Shown: positions 26,337 through 35,244, numbered from the stretch's first letter. The stretch is 64,000 nucleotides of DNA from an uncultured Litoreibacter sp. (GCA_947504205.1 CANNGL010000003.1:620001-684000), one strand, 5' to 3'. A program made the numbers and translations. Notes: generated from the letters alone by a model not told the origin.

Positions 26337-26531
26337 TTACCAGTGCGGCGGCTTTTGATCCGCGATCAGGGCGGCCCCACCTGCATCAAGCTCGGTTTTG
26401 GCGGCGCGTTGCATCAACATCTCAACCCGACGGGTCAGGGTGGCGATTTCGGTGTCCTGACGGGCTACAACCTCGGACAGTTCATCGACCGTTTTGGTGA
26501 GATGGGCCAGTTCTTCTTCAAGTTTTTCCAT
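26337..26531 (-). CDS. slyX: SlyX family protein
   Basis: 64-residue protein, a predicted coiled coil with heptad-like spacing: MEKLEEELAHLTKTVDELSE, then ARQDTEIATLTRRVEMLMQR, ending in the conserved PPHW motif of SlyX. The start at 26531 follows AAAGGA. Longer readings of this frame run through the start of hisS and are not real. SlyX is a small conserved proteobacterial protein of unclear role, first noticed next to slyD. It is divergent from hisS, 93 bases apart. Confidence 0.85.
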   Translation of the reverse strand: MEKLEEELAHLTKTVDELSEVVARQDTEIATLTRRVEMLMQRAAKTELDAGGAALIADQKPPHW

Positions 26532-26624
26532 ATCAAGCGATCCTTTGCGCCTCACGGCCACCTTGCCCCCAAAGCGGGGCTTCGGTAAAGCCGGAGCGCA
26601 ACCCAGTATGGCAGGATGACCCAC

Positions 26625-28106
26625 ATGGCAAAGGTCAAGAAACAACCGCGCCCCAAGGCGCTGCCCCCCAAGGGCTTTCGCGATTATTTCGGAACCGAGG
26701 TTTCGGAACGCAAAGCGATGTTGGATCAGATTGCCGAGGTCTATCATCTCTACGGGTTCGAGGCTTTGGAAAGCTCTGCCGTGGAAACGGTGGAAGCCTT
26801 GGGAAAATTCCTGCCAGACGTGGATCGCCCGAATGAGGGTGTTTTTGCGTGGCAGGAGGATGACAGCGACTGGCTGGCGCTGCGCTATGATCTGACGGCG
26901 CCTCTGGCGCGAGTTTATGCGCAGCATCGCAACGATCTGCCGACCCCCTATCGCCGTTATGCGATGGGTCCGGTCTGGCGCAACGAAAAGCCCGGGCCGG
27001 GGCGTTTTCGGCAGTTTTATCAATGCGATGCGGATACTGTGGGCGCGCCGTCCGTAGCGGCTGATGCCGAAATCTGCGCGATGCTGAGTGATACTTTGGA
27101 GCGTGTCGGCATCCCCCGTGGCGACTACATCGTGCGGGTCAACAACCGGAAGGTGTTGAACGGTGTGATGGAGGTTGCGGGCCTGTCGGGCGACGACAAA
27201 GAGGCCGAGCGCGGCATCGTTCTGCGCGCGATCGACAAGCTGGATCGGTTGGGGCCGGACGGTGTGCGGGCGCTGTTGGGCAAGGGGCGCGAGGACGAGA
27301 GCGGCGACTTCACCAAAGGGGCCGGGCTGTCGGACGAGCAAGCGGATGTCGTTATGGGCTTCATGGAAGCCAAACGCGCCTCGGGTGCGGAGACGGTCGC
27401 GCGGCTCAATCAGTTGGTCGGTGGATCAGATATCGGGCTCAGCGGAGTTCAGGAACTTGAGACCATTGCCGCTCTGATTGAGGCGCAGGGCTACGGCTCG
27501 GATCGCATCGAGATCGATCCCTCGGTTGTGCGTGGTCTGGGGTATTATACGGGTCCGGTTTACGAGGCAGAACTGACCTTCGAAATCAAGGATGAGAAAG
27601 GGCGGCCCCGGCAGTTTGGGTCTGTCGCTGGTGGCGGGCGCTATGATGATCTCGTCAAGCGTTTCACTGGTCAGGCGGTGCCTGCGACGGGCGTTTCCAT
27701 CGGCGTCGATCGGTTGTTGGCGGCTCTCAGGGCCAAGGGCCGGATGGAGGCCAAGGTGCCGGGTCCGGTGATTGTCACGGTAATGGATCGCGACCGGATG
27801 GCGTCTTATCAGGCGATGGTCGGAGAGTTGCGCGCCGAGGGGATCCGGGCGGAGGTCTATCTGGGCAATCCGAAGAATTTCGGCAATCAGCTCAAATATG
27901 CGGATACACGCGAAAGCCCGGTTGCAGTCATCGAGGGTTCGGATGAGGCGGAGCGCGGCGTGGTGCAGCTCAAAGACCTCGTTCTTGGGGCGAAGATAGC
28001 GGAAACCGCAACGCTTGAAGAATGGAAAGGCCAGCCGGCACAGCGCGAGGTGGCACGCAACGACCTGGTGGCGGAAGTGCGCAAGATGCTTGCGGGCGAC
28101 GCTTGA
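26625..28106 (+). CDS. hisS: histidyl-tRNA synthetase
   Basis: Class II aminoacyl-tRNA synthetase charging tRNA-His, 493 residues. N-terminal motif [10 protein letters not shown], motif 2 around [22 protein letters not shown], the HisA-type motifs [14 protein letters not shown] and [11 protein letters not shown], motif 3 [12 protein letters not shown], and a C-terminal anticodon domain. AGGA eight bases upstream selects ATG 26625 over 26616. It is the long alphaproteobacterial form. First gene of hisS-hisZ-hisG; hisZ follows after four bases. Confidence 0.96.
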   Translation: MAKVKKQPRPKALPPKGFRDYFGTEVSERKAMLDQIAEVYHLYGFEALESSAVETVEALGKFLPDVDRPNEGVFAWQEDDSDWLALRYDLTAPLARVYAQHRNDLPTPYRRYAMGPVWRNEKPGPGRFRQFYQCDADTVGAPSVAADAEICAMLSDTLERVGIPRGDYIVRVNNRKVLNGVMEVAGLSGDDKEAERGIVLRAIDKLDRLGPDGVRALLGKGREDESGDFTKGAGLSDEQADVVMGFMEAKRASGAETVARLNQLVGGSDIGLSGVQELETIAALIEAQGYGSDRIEIDPSVVRGLGYYTGPVYEAELTFEIKDEKGRPRQFGSVAGGGRYDDLVKRFTGQAVPATGVSIGVDRLLAALRAKGRMEAKVPGPVIVTVMDRDRMASYQAMVGELRAEGIRAEVYLGNPKNFGNQLKYADTRESPVAVIEGSDEAERGVVQLKDLVLGAKIAETATLEEWKGQPAQREVARNDLVAEVRKMLAGDA

Positions 28107-28110
28107 GAAT

Positions 28111-29184
28111 ATGTCACGAACGCAGGTGATAAATGCGGAGGCCGCGCGCCTGTCGGCCTTGTTCAAAGCCAAGGGCGCTGTGGAGATCAACGCGGATGTG
28201 TTGCAGCCTGCGGGCACACTTCTGGATCTTTACGGGGAAGATATTCGGGCGCGGGCCTATGTGACCTCTGATCCGGTATCGGGCGAGCAGATGCTGCGCC
28301 CGGATTTCACGGTTCCGGTTGTTCAGGCGCATATGCGTGATGGGGCCGAACCTGCGCGCTATACCTATTGCGGCACGGTTTTTCGTAAACAGGAAGCTGG
28401 GTCGGGCCGGGCGCGGGAATACACGCAGGTGGGGTACGAGGTGTTCGACCGAAAGACCCCTGCGGCGTCAGATGCGGAGGTTTTCAACCTCTTTGCGCAA
28501 GCACTGGCCGGTCAGAACATTCGCGTGGTCACGGGAGATATCGGACTGCTGATCGCCGCGGTCAGGGGGTTAAGCACAAGCGACCGTCGCCGTGCGGCTT
28601 TGCTGCGCCATATCTGGCGGCCGACACGGTTTCGGGCGCTTCTGGACCGTTTCAGCGGGATCGGAGATTTGCCTGAGGGTCGTGCTGCGCTTATCGCGCG
28701 GCTTGGCGCGGAGGACACGGCGCAGATGATGGCAAATGCGGGCACCGAGATCGGTTTGCGCAGCGCTGGTGAAGTGCGGGACCGGTTGGACATGCTGAGG
28801 CAAGATGCACAGGTGGCCGCAATCCCTGCGGAGGAGCGGGCGGCCCTGCTGACCCTTCTGGATATCAAGACAACGGTTGCTGACGCGGTGTCGGCGCTAC
28901 GCGACGTTGCGAGCAACTACGGTGCAATCTCTGATGCGGTGGAGACATTCGCCACACGGGCGGCGTTGCTGCCGTCAGAGTTGGGGTTTGAGGGCGCTTA
29001 CGGGCGTACCCTGATGGAATATTATGACGGGTTTGTCTTTGGTATCTACACCGATGCGCACAGCACACCGGTGGCGACAGGTGGCCGCTATGATGCGTTG
29101 ACGCAGCGTTTGGGGGATGGTCGTTCGATCCCGGCGGTTGGTGGTGTCATCCGGCCCGACCTTTCGGTGGAGGCGGAGCAATGA
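28111..29184 (+). CDS. hisZ: ATP phosphoribosyltransferase regulatory subunit
   Basis: 357-residue HisS paralogue that lacks the anticodon domain and serves as the regulatory subunit for short-form HisG in the first step of histidine synthesis. Class II core features are MLRPDFTVPVVQAHM (motif 2 region), TYCGTVFRKQEAGSGRAREYTQVGYE, and GRYDALTQRLGDG near the end. The start at 28111 (MSRTQV) is four bases after the hisS stop; the Shine-Dalgarno is weak and coupling is likely. It overlaps hisG as ATGA. Confidence 0.95.
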   Translation: MSRTQVINAEAARLSALFKAKGAVEINADVLQPAGTLLDLYGEDIRARAYVTSDPVSGEQMLRPDFTVPVVQAHMRDGAEPARYTYCGTVFRKQEAGSGRAREYTQVGYEVFDRKTPAASDAEVFNLFAQALAGQNIRVVTGDIGLLIAAVRGLSTSDRRRAALLRHIWRPTRFRALLDRFSGIGDLPEGRAALIARLGAEDTAQMMANAGTEIGLRSAGEVRDRLDMLRQDAQVAAIPAEERAALLTLLDIKTTVADAVSALRDVASNYGAISDAVETFATRAALLPSELGFEGAYGRTLMEYYDGFVFGIYTDAHSTPVATGGRYDALTQRLGDGRSIPAVGGVIRPDLSVEAEQ

Positions 29185-29888
29185 GCCTGAAACTTGCTGT
29201 GCCCTCCAAGGGTCGGTTGATGGCCGACACCTTTGACTGGTTCGCTGCCCGAGGTGTCGTGTTGCAGCGCACGGGATCGGACCGCGAATATGCGGCATCG
29301 GTTTCCGGGGTCGATGGGGTCGAGCTGATCCTGATGAGTGCAGGCGAGATACCACGAGAGCTTTCTGCGGGTCGGGTGCATTTAGGTGTGACGGGGATTG
29401 ACGTGATCCGCGAAAAGCTACCGCTCTGGCAGGATGAGGTGGTTGAATTGGCCGCGCTTGGCTTTGGTCATGCCGATCTGATTTTGGCTGTGCCGAAATT
29501 CTGGGTTGATGTTGAGAGCCTTGATGATCTTGATGCGGTTGCGGCCGGTTTTCGTGAGACACATGGTTTCCGGCTGCGCATTGCCACAAAGTATCACCGG
29601 CTTGTGCGGGAGCATCTAAGGGCGCATGGCGTCGCGGATTACCAGATCGTTGACAGCCAGGGGGCCACCGAAGGCACCGTCAAAAACCTGACCGCGGAGA
29701 TGATCGCGGATATCACGTCAACCGGGGCAACCTTGGAGGCGAACCATCTCAAAGTGCTGAAAGGTGCGCCGATCCTGTGTTCTCAAGCCACGCTGCTTGC
29801 AGCACGTGGGGCGGACTGGTCTGGGGTTAACGACACGTTTCGCGCATTGTCGGCCAAGCTTGATTTACCGGACGCCGATCTCGGCTAA
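29181..29888 (+). CDS. hisG: ATP phosphoribosyltransferase, short form
   Basis: Catalyses ATP + PRPP to phosphoribosyl-ATP, committing step of histidine biosynthesis. The 235 residues mark the short HisG lacking the C-terminal regulatory domain, consistent with the adjacent hisZ. Motifs: LAVPSKGRLMADTF at the N-terminus, the ELSAGRVHLGVTGIDVI substrate region, and IVDSQGATEGTVKNL for PRPP binding. The ATG overlaps the hisZ stop. The 3' end overlaps the convergent DUF1489 gene by 24 bases. Confidence 0.96.
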   Translation: MSLKLAVPSKGRLMADTFDWFAARGVVLQRTGSDREYAASVSGVDGVELILMSAGEIPRELSAGRVHLGVTGIDVIREKLPLWQDEVVELAALGFGHADLILAVPKFWVDVESLDDLDAVAAGFRETHGFRLRIATKYHRLVREHLRAHGVADYQIVDSQGATEGTVKNLTAEMIADITSTGATLEANHLKVLKGAPILCSQATLLAARGADWSGVNDTFRALSAKLDLPDADLG

Positions 29889-30293
29889 TGCTGCTGATAG
29901 CTGTGGGGGCAGGCTGTCTTCGCGGGCCCGGCTTTTGGCCAAATCGCGCGGGGCATCCTCGGGCTTGAGATAGCGCCAGCCCTGAAACGGGCGTTTGAGC
30001 GCGGTTTCCGTACGCACCATTTCGGGGTCGGGGATGATACCGCAGCGGCGGATGCCGTCCTGACCGATGAACTCATCGAGGCGGAGGATGCGCTGGCGGC
30101 ATTGCACCATGCCGGACACAACCCAATAGATAGAGCCACCATTCAGCAATTCGGCTTCGCGCTTCGGCCACATCCGGGTGACGTGAGCATAGTCACGGCC
30201 CAGCTCTTTGCGACGACGTTCCTGCCACGCCGTGATGCTTTCAACGGACTCCGAGCCGACGCTGAGCTTGATGAGATTGATCATGTCGGTCAC
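29865..30293 (-). CDS. DUF1489-family protein
   Basis: 142-residue cytosolic protein. The opening MINLIKLSVGSESVESITAWQ and the later MWPKREAELLNGGSIYWVV ... RILRLDEF ... CGIIPDPEMV fit the alphaproteobacteria-specific DUF1489 family, whose function is unknown. The GTG at 30293 has AAGGGGG nine bases upstream; an ATG three codons later is possible. It converges on hisG with a 24-base overlap. It is divergent from nrdJ, whose regulatory region lies between. Confidence 0.8.
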   Translation of the reverse strand: MTDMINLIKLSVGSESVESITAWQERRRKELGRDYAHVTRMWPKREAELLNGGSIYWVVSGMVQCRQRILRLDEFIGQDGIRRCGIIPDPEMVRTETALKRPFQGWRYLKPEDAPRDLAKSRAREDSLPPQLSAALAEIGVR

Positions 30294-30347
30294 AGTGGCG
30301 CGCCCCCTTGACGCTACAGGATATAGCTTATGGGCGGGGTTTCAAGG

Positions 30348-30364
30348 CCACAGGTTGTGGATAA
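30348..30364. promoter_or_regulatory. consensus DnaA box with flanking inverted repeat upstream of nrdJ
   Basis: TTATCCACA reads perfectly on the minus strand (30356-30364), the strict DnaA-box consensus. It also forms the right half of an inverted repeat CCACA-GGT-TGTGG (30348-30360). It lies just upstream of the predicted nrdJ -35. DnaA is known to regulate nrd genes in Escherichia coli, so cell-cycle coupling of nrdJ is plausible. One box alone could be chance. Confidence 0.45.
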
Positions 30365-30379
30365 CTCTGCCGCGAATCG

Positions 30380-30408
30380 TTGACCTTGCGGCGTTGGAGG
30401 CGTAATTC
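30380..30408 (+). promoter_or_regulatory. predicted sigma-70-type promoter of nrdJ
   Basis: TTGACC (30380-30385), 17-base spacer, TAATTC (30403-30408). Transcription would start near 30415, leaving a leader of about 40 bases. That is too short for a cobalamin riboswitch, and none is seen although the enzyme needs B12. Confidence 0.5.
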
Positions 30409-30456
30409 TAGGGCCTTCCTGCTGATCGATTTACGCCAATTCCGAGGTTACGCCTG

Positions 30457-32730
30457 ATGAGCCGTTTCGCTGCCCCCATTGCCGAGCAAATCTGGGACAT
30501 GAAATACCGTTTCAAGGAAGCCGATGGCGCGCCGGTGGATGAAACGGTCGAAGACACATGGCGGCGGATTGCGCGGGCCCTGGCCTCTGTCGAGACAGAC
30601 AAAAAGGCGTGGGAAAAGACGTTCTACACGGCGCTGGAAGATTTCAAGTATTTGCCTGCGGGCCGGATCATTGCCGGGGCGGGTACAGAGCGTTCTGTTA
30701 CCCTGTTCAACTGTTTTGTCATGGGCACGATCCCTGACAGCATGGGTGGCATTTTCGAAATGCTGAAAGAGGCCGCACTGACCATGCAGCAGGGCGGCGG
30801 GATCGGCTATGATTTCTCGACCATTCGCCCGAAAGGGGCGGGGGTTAAAGGTGTGGCGGCGGACGCCTCTGGGCCGCTGAGTTTCATGGATGTGTGGGAT
30901 GCGATGTGTCGCACGATCATGTCTGCGGGTTCGCGGCGGGGTGCGATGATGGCGACCCTGCGGTGTGATCATCCCGATATCGAGGATTTCATCACGGCCA
31001 AATCGGATGCGGCGCGGCTTCGGATGTTCAATGTCTCGGTTCTGGTGACGGATGCGTTCATGGAAGCGGTCAAGGCAGATGGGCCGTGGGATCTGGTCTT
31101 TGATGGCAAGGTCTACAAGACGGTACAGGCGCTGGATCTGTGGAACCGGATCATGCGCTCGACCTTTGAATATGCAGAGCCGGGCGTGATTTTCATTGAT
31201 CGGATCAATCAGGCCAATAATCTCAGCTATTGCGAAACGATCGCGGCGACCAATCCCTGCGGCGAGCAACCCTTGCCGCCTTATGGTGCCTGTCTTCTGG
31301 GCTCGATCAATCTGGCGCGGCTTGTTTATCATCCGTTCGAGGAAAACGCCCATGTTTGCGAGACGCAGTTGGCCGAGCTGGTCACGACCGCGATCCGGAT
31401 GATGGACAATGTGGTGGATGCCTCGAAGTTTCCGCTGGAGGCGCAGGCACAGGAAGCCGCGAATAAGCGACGGATCGGGTTGGGTGTCACCGGGCTTGCC
31501 GATGCCCTTTTGATGGTGGGTGCCCGGTACGGAAGTGACGAGGCGGCGCGTCTGACCGAGCGCTGGTTGCACGCGATTGCCCGCGCCGCCTATCTGGCGT
31601 CGGTTGATTTGGCGAAGGAGAAAGGGGCGTTCCCTCTGTTCGACGCTGATGCCTATCTGTCCAGCGGTGCGATGCAGGCAATGGATGACGACGTGCGGGA
31701 CGCAATCCGAGAACATGGTATCCGGAATGCGCTTCTGACCTCCATTGCACCTACGGGCACGATTTCGCTTTATGCGGGCAATGTGTCTTCCGGGATTGAG
31801 CCTGTCTTTGCCTATGCCTACACCCGCAAGGTCCTGCAAAAGGATGGATCGCGCACCGAGGAAGAGGTCGTGGATTACGCGGTGCAGTTGTGGCGCGACA
31901 AGTTTGGGGACACCGAGTTGCCGGAGCATTTCGTGAATGCGCAAACGCTGGCCCCGCTGGATCACGTGAAGATGCAGGCGGCGGCGCAGAAATGGGTCGA
32001 TAGCTCGATCTCGAAGACGATCAATTGCCCCGAAGACATCAGCTTTGAGGATTTCAAGGAGGTCTATATGGCCGCCTGGGATCAGGGCTGTAAGGGCTGC
32101 ACGACCTATCGTCCGAATGATGTCACAGGGTCGGTTCTGTCGGTGAGTGAGAGCGAAGCGGAACAATCCGACAAGCCTGTTCAGGTCAGTGATGGTGGCG
32201 AGGTTGTGTACATGTCCGAGCCGCTTGATCGCCCCTCGGAGTTGGAAGGCCAGACCTACAAGGTCAAATGGCCCGATAGCGAGCACGCGATATATATCAC
32301 GATCAATGATATCGTGTTGAACGGGCATCGCAGACCGTTTGAGGTGTTCATCAACTCAAAGAATATGGAGCATTTTGCCTGGACCGTGGCGTTGACGCGG
32401 ATGATTTCGGCTGTGTTCCGCCGTGGGGGCGATGTGTCCTTTGTCGTGGAAGAGCTGAAGGCGGTGTTTGATCCGCGTGGCGGCGCCTGGATGCAGGGCA
32501 AATATATCCCCTCGATCCTTGCGGCGATTGGGGGCGTGATTGAACGGCACATGATTGCGACAGGCTTTATCGAGGGCGAGGGGATGGGGTTGAAAACCGA
32601 TCCGCAGGCGCAGGTCGTAAATCTTGATGGTGGCCGTGGCCGAGCCTGCCCGTCCTGCGGTCAGTTTGATATGCGGATGATCGAAGGGTGCATGACCTGC
32701 GGGTCCTGTGGCCATTCGAAGTGCGGCTGA
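30457..32730 (+). CDS. nrdJ: adenosylcobalamin-dependent (class II) ribonucleotide reductase
   Basis: Makes deoxyribonucleotides using a cobalamin-derived thiyl radical; works with or without oxygen. 757 residues. Active site: Cys86 (NCFVMG) and Cys279 are the redox pair; Asn266, Cys268 and Glu270 (TNPCGEQPLPPYGACLLGSINL region) are the radical site, and the 11-residue spacing of Cys268/Cys279 matches class II enzymes. ITSIAPTGTIS-type phosphate-binding motif at about 430. C-terminal zinc-ribbon-like tail with CPSCG ... CMTCGSCGHSKCG. GAGG nine bases before ATG. Probably the main reductase of this organism. A DnaA box and promoter precede it. Confidence 0.96.
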   Translation: MSRFAAPIAEQIWDMKYRFKEADGAPVDETVEDTWRRIARALASVETDKKAWEKTFYTALEDFKYLPAGRIIAGAGTERSVTLFNCFVMGTIPDSMGGIFEMLKEAALTMQQGGGIGYDFSTIRPKGAGVKGVAADASGPLSFMDVWDAMCRTIMSAGSRRGAMMATLRCDHPDIEDFITAKSDAARLRMFNVSVLVTDAFMEAVKADGPWDLVFDGKVYKTVQALDLWNRIMRSTFEYAEPGVIFIDRINQANNLSYCETIAATNPCGEQPLPPYGACLLGSINLARLVYHPFEENAHVCETQLAELVTTAIRMMDNVVDASKFPLEAQAQEAANKRRIGLGVTGLADALLMVGARYGSDEAARLTERWLHAIARAAYLASVDLAKEKGAFPLFDADAYLSSGAMQAMDDDVRDAIREHGIRNALLTSIAPTGTISLYAGNVSSGIEPVFAYAYTRKVLQKDGSRTEEEVVDYAVQLWRDKFGDTELPEHFVNAQTLAPLDHVKMQAAAQKWVDSSISKTINCPEDISFEDFKEVYMAAWDQGCKGCTTYRPNDVTGSVLSVSESEAEQSDKPVQVSDGGEVVYMSEPLDRPSELEGQTYKVKWPDSEHAIYITINDIVLNGHRRPFEVFINSKNMEHFAWTVALTRMISAVFRRGGDVSFVVEELKAVFDPRGGAWMQGKYIPSILAAIGGVIERHMIATGFIEGEGMGLKTDPQAQVVNLDGGRGRACPSCGQFDMRMIEGCMTCGSCGHSKCG

Positions 32731-32762
32731 TCAGAAGCCCGGGCTCGTAAATCCAGCTACGC

Positions 32763-32776
32763 TTGATCCACATCAA
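32763..32776. promoter_or_regulatory. FNR/FnrL binding site upstream of hemN
   Basis: TTGAT-CCAC-ATCAA is a perfect match to the FNR/FnrL consensus TTGAT-N4-ATCAA. Its centre is about 41.5 bases before the hemN ATG. FnrL activates anaerobic coproporphyrinogen oxidase genes in Rhodobacter (established), so oxygen control of hemN is strongly indicated. Confidence 0.85.
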
Positions 32777-32804
32777 TGGAAAATTCCATTGACCCACGTA
32801 TCAC
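32773..32804. promoter_or_regulatory. second palindrome and degenerate FNR-like element before hemN
   Basis: TCAATGGAA-AA-TTCCATTGA (32773-32792) is a 9-base-arm palindrome sharing TCAA with the FnrL box. Its right arm begins a second FNR-like element, TTGAC-CCACGT-ATCAC (32789-32804), echoing the first box with two extra central bases. TATCAC at 32799-32804 could also be a -10. Roles are inferred. Confidence 0.45.
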
Positions 32805-32810
32805 GGGGGC

Positions 32811-34166
32811 ATGGATACTTTGTCCCGCCTGTCCGAGCTGGGTCTGTTTGACCTTCGCGTGCCGCGTTACACGAGCTATCCTGCTGCGCCTGTATTTGAC
32901 CAGACAACCGGGGCTGAGTTTCAGCGAAGCTGTCTTTCGCAACTGAAGCCGGATGATCCGGTGTCGGTCTATGTTCACATTCCTTTCTGCGAACGGCTCT
33001 GCTGGTTTTGTGCCTGCCGGACACAGGGCACGACGACGATGCGCCCGGTTGAAGCTTATCTCGATACGCTGGAGCGGGAGTTGGAGACGGTTCGGCAGAT
33101 CGTTCCTCACGACGTTTCGATGGGCGCGCTGCATTGGGGCGGCGGGACGCCGACCATCTTGCTGCCGGATCATATCAGGCGATTGGCGGAGGCGCTGAAA
33201 CGCAGTTTCGGAACCGCAGACCCGTTCGAGTTTTCTGTCGAGATTGATCCGACCCTTGTGGATGAGGCCAAGATCGCAGCGCTGCGTGACATGGGTATGA
33301 GTCGCGCCAGCATCGGCATTCAGGACTTCCGCCCGGACGTGCAGGCTGCCATTGGGCGGCCGCAATCGTTGGACCAGACCCGTCGCTGTGTTGATGCGTT
33401 GAGGGGTGCCGGGATCGCGTCGCTGAACACCGATCTTGTTTACGGGTTGCCACATCAAACGCTGCAAAGCTTCGAGGAGACGATTGCGCAGACCCTGACG
33501 CTGGCCCCGGACCGGATCGCCCTGTTTGGATATGCGCATGTGCCGTGGATGTCGAAGCGCCAGAAGCTGATAGATGAAGCCACCTTGCCAGATGACAGGA
33601 TGCGGTTTGCCTTGGCGGAGCTTGCTGCGGAGATGTTCACGGAGGCGGGGTATCGGCGCCTTGGCATTGATCACTTCGCCAAGCCTACCGACCAGCTATG
33701 CCAGGCGGCGGAGCGCGGAGAACTGCGGCGGAACTTCCAAGGCTATACCGAGGATAGTTGCAATACGCTGATCGGTTTGGGCGCCTCGGCCCTATCGAGA
33801 TTTCCGCAGGGCTATGTTCAGAACGCGCCAGCAACGGCTGCCTATACCCAACGTATCGAGGATGGTCGCGTGGCGGGCATCAAGGGACATGAGTTTGTCG
33901 AGGATGATCTGATGCGGGCGCGAGTGATCGAGATGATCATGTGCGACTTCGCTTTGGATATGAGCGAGTTGATCAAAACCTATGGCGCCGCTGCGGAGGC
34001 GATTGAAAAGATCAGTGCCGACGTTGTCAGAGCGTTTGCACCGTTTGTCGAGCCTCGCCAGACCGGGTGGGTTTTGCGACCAGACGGTCGACCGCTGGCC
34101 CGCATCATTGCGAGCCGCTATGACGCCTATGCCCACGGGTCTGCGCAGTTTTCTAAAGCATCTTAG
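32811..34166 (+). CDS. hemN: oxygen-independent coproporphyrinogen III oxidase (HemN)
   Basis: Radical SAM enzyme that decarboxylates coproporphyrinogen III to protoporphyrinogen IX without oxygen. 451 residues. Cluster motif Cys60-x3-Cys64-x2-Cys67 within PFCERLCWFCAC, also with Cys69 as in true HemN (CxxxCxxCxC). VHIPFC, HWGGGTPT and GIDHFAKP (about 284-291) are family signatures, and the N-terminal LFDLRVPRYTSYPAAP is the HemN-specific head. GGGGG immediately before ATG leaves little leader. The upstream FnrL box points to induction at low oxygen. Converges on the lacI-type gene with a four-base overlap. Heme or bacteriochlorophyll supply is the likely role. Confidence 0.95.
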   Translation: MDTLSRLSELGLFDLRVPRYTSYPAAPVFDQTTGAEFQRSCLSQLKPDDPVSVYVHIPFCERLCWFCACRTQGTTTMRPVEAYLDTLERELETVRQIVPHDVSMGALHWGGGTPTILLPDHIRRLAEALKRSFGTADPFEFSVEIDPTLVDEAKIAALRDMGMSRASIGIQDFRPDVQAAIGRPQSLDQTRRCVDALRGAGIASLNTDLVYGLPHQTLQSFEETIAQTLTLAPDRIALFGYAHVPWMSKRQKLIDEATLPDDRMRFALAELAAEMFTEAGYRRLGIDHFAKPTDQLCQAAERGELRRNFQGYTEDSCNTLIGLGASALSRFPQGYVQNAPATAAYTQRIEDGRVAGIKGHEFVEDDLMRARVIEMIMCDFALDMSELIKTYGAAAEAIEKISADVVRAFAPFVEPRQTGWVLRPDGRPLARIIASRYDAYAHGSAQFSKAS

Positions 34167-35191
34167 GCTGAGGGGCGCGCGCAGGTTCCCCGTTCGCGCA
34201 GTTCAATCTCGCACTCGATCCGTTCTGATGGAATTTCTGAGCTGATGATGGCGCGCGACAGCTCATCCCCTGCCATTTTGCCGATGCGCTGGGCGGGCAG
34301 CCTGATTGTGGTGAGCGCAGGAACCATCTCGGCGGAGCCTTTGAAGTCGCCAATGCCGATGATGGACAGATCATCGGGGACCGAAACCCCAAGCTCTTGA
34401 GCGGCGTAGAATGCGCCCAAGGCCAGAACGTCGTTGCCGCATAGAAGGGCAGTGGGTCTTTCGGGCTGGTTCAGGATGGCGCGCGTCGCCTCCTTGGCGG
34501 CGGTCAGGCTATAGCTGGCCTCGGCGTGCCAATCGGGGGGAACGGACAGACCAGCTTTCGAAAGCGTATCCCATGCACCGTCGAAGCGTGCACGTGCGCG
34601 ATCATTGTCCTGCGTTCGGGGAAACAGCATTGCGATTTTCTTATGCGTGAGACTGACCAGATGTTGTGCGGCCAGATGGCCTGCGGCTGCATTGTCGGCG
34701 CCCACGCAGCCAATTTTCGCATGCGCTGTATAATTCCAGATCGAGATGGCTGGAATTTTCTGATGCTCCAGAAGCAAATAGGTTTCTTCGGAGTGATCGA
34801 GCCCGATCAGGCCGACGCCGTCAACGCGGTGTTCAAGAAACTTGCGCAAGATCGCGTATTCCTTCTCCAGATCATATCCGTGAGAAGACAGAAGAATTGT
34901 AAAGCCCTGCTCCCCCACCGCTTCGGAAAAGGCCTGAATGACTTCGGCAAAAATCGCATGATCAATCGTTGGCACGACCAGTCCGATGGTGCCCGAGCGA
35001 ATGCCATGCATCGTCTGCGCAGCGCGATTGCGGATGTAGCCCAATTTCCGCACAGCGTTGTCGATTTTTTTCCGAGTCGCGGGTTTGACCAGATCGGGAT
35101 GGTTGAAGCTGCGCGATACAGTTGAGATCGATACGCGCGCCGCCTTGGCGACAGCAATAATATCGGCATTTTTATTCTTGCGATCAGGCAT
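34163..35191 (-). CDS. LacI-family transcriptional regulator
   Basis: 342 residues. N-terminal LacI HTH (IIAVAKAARVSISTVSRSFNHP, about 10-31) and hinge, then a periplasmic-binding-like ligand domain (TIGLVVPTIDHAIFAEVIQAF, GADNAAAGHLAAQHLV, ALLCGNDVLALGA). Divergent from tctABC-sauST, so most likely the local regulator of that operon and of itself. The candidate operator is 35215-35244. The Shine-Dalgarno is weak. The ligand might be the imported carboxylate or a CoA-pathway intermediate. Confidence 0.93.
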   Translation of the reverse strand: MPDRKNKNADIIAVAKAARVSISTVSRSFNHPDLVKPATRKKIDNAVRKLGYIRNRAAQTMHGIRSGTIGLVVPTIDHAIFAEVIQAFSEAVGEQGFTILLSSHGYDLEKEYAILRKFLEHRVDGVGLIGLDHSEETYLLLEHQKIPAISIWNYTAHAKIGCVGADNAAAGHLAAQHLVSLTHKKIAMLFPRTQDNDRARARFDGAWDTLSKAGLSVPPDWHAEASYSLTAAKEATRAILNQPERPTALLCGNDVLALGAFYAAQELGVSVPDDLSIIGIGDFKGSAEMVPALTTIRLPAQRIGKMAGDELSRAIISSEIPSERIECEIELRERGTCARPSA

Positions 35192-35214
35192 TTAAGCTCG
35201 CTTCGACACGTCAA

Positions 35215-35244
35215 AATGAAAACATTTGCAAAACTATTTTCATT
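35215..35244. promoter_or_regulatory. candidate LacI-type operator between regulator and tctA
   Basis: AATGAAAA (35215-35222) and TTTTCATT (35237-35244) are perfect inverted arms with a 14-base spacer that contains the palindrome TTTGCAAA (35225-35232) at almost the same centre. It sits in the 103-base divergent gap, 51 bases before tctA. LacI-family sites are symmetric AT-rich palindromes with a central CG/GC, which fits. Confidence 0.5.

Noticed and set aside
26532-27341. Minus-strand extension upstream of slyX
   Set aside because: Antisense to hisS; a ribosome-binding site and the SlyX family length place the start at 26531.
30448-32328. 626-codon open frame on the minus strand
   Set aside because: Antisense shadow of nrdJ, rich in Arg/His/Asp with no recognisable fold.
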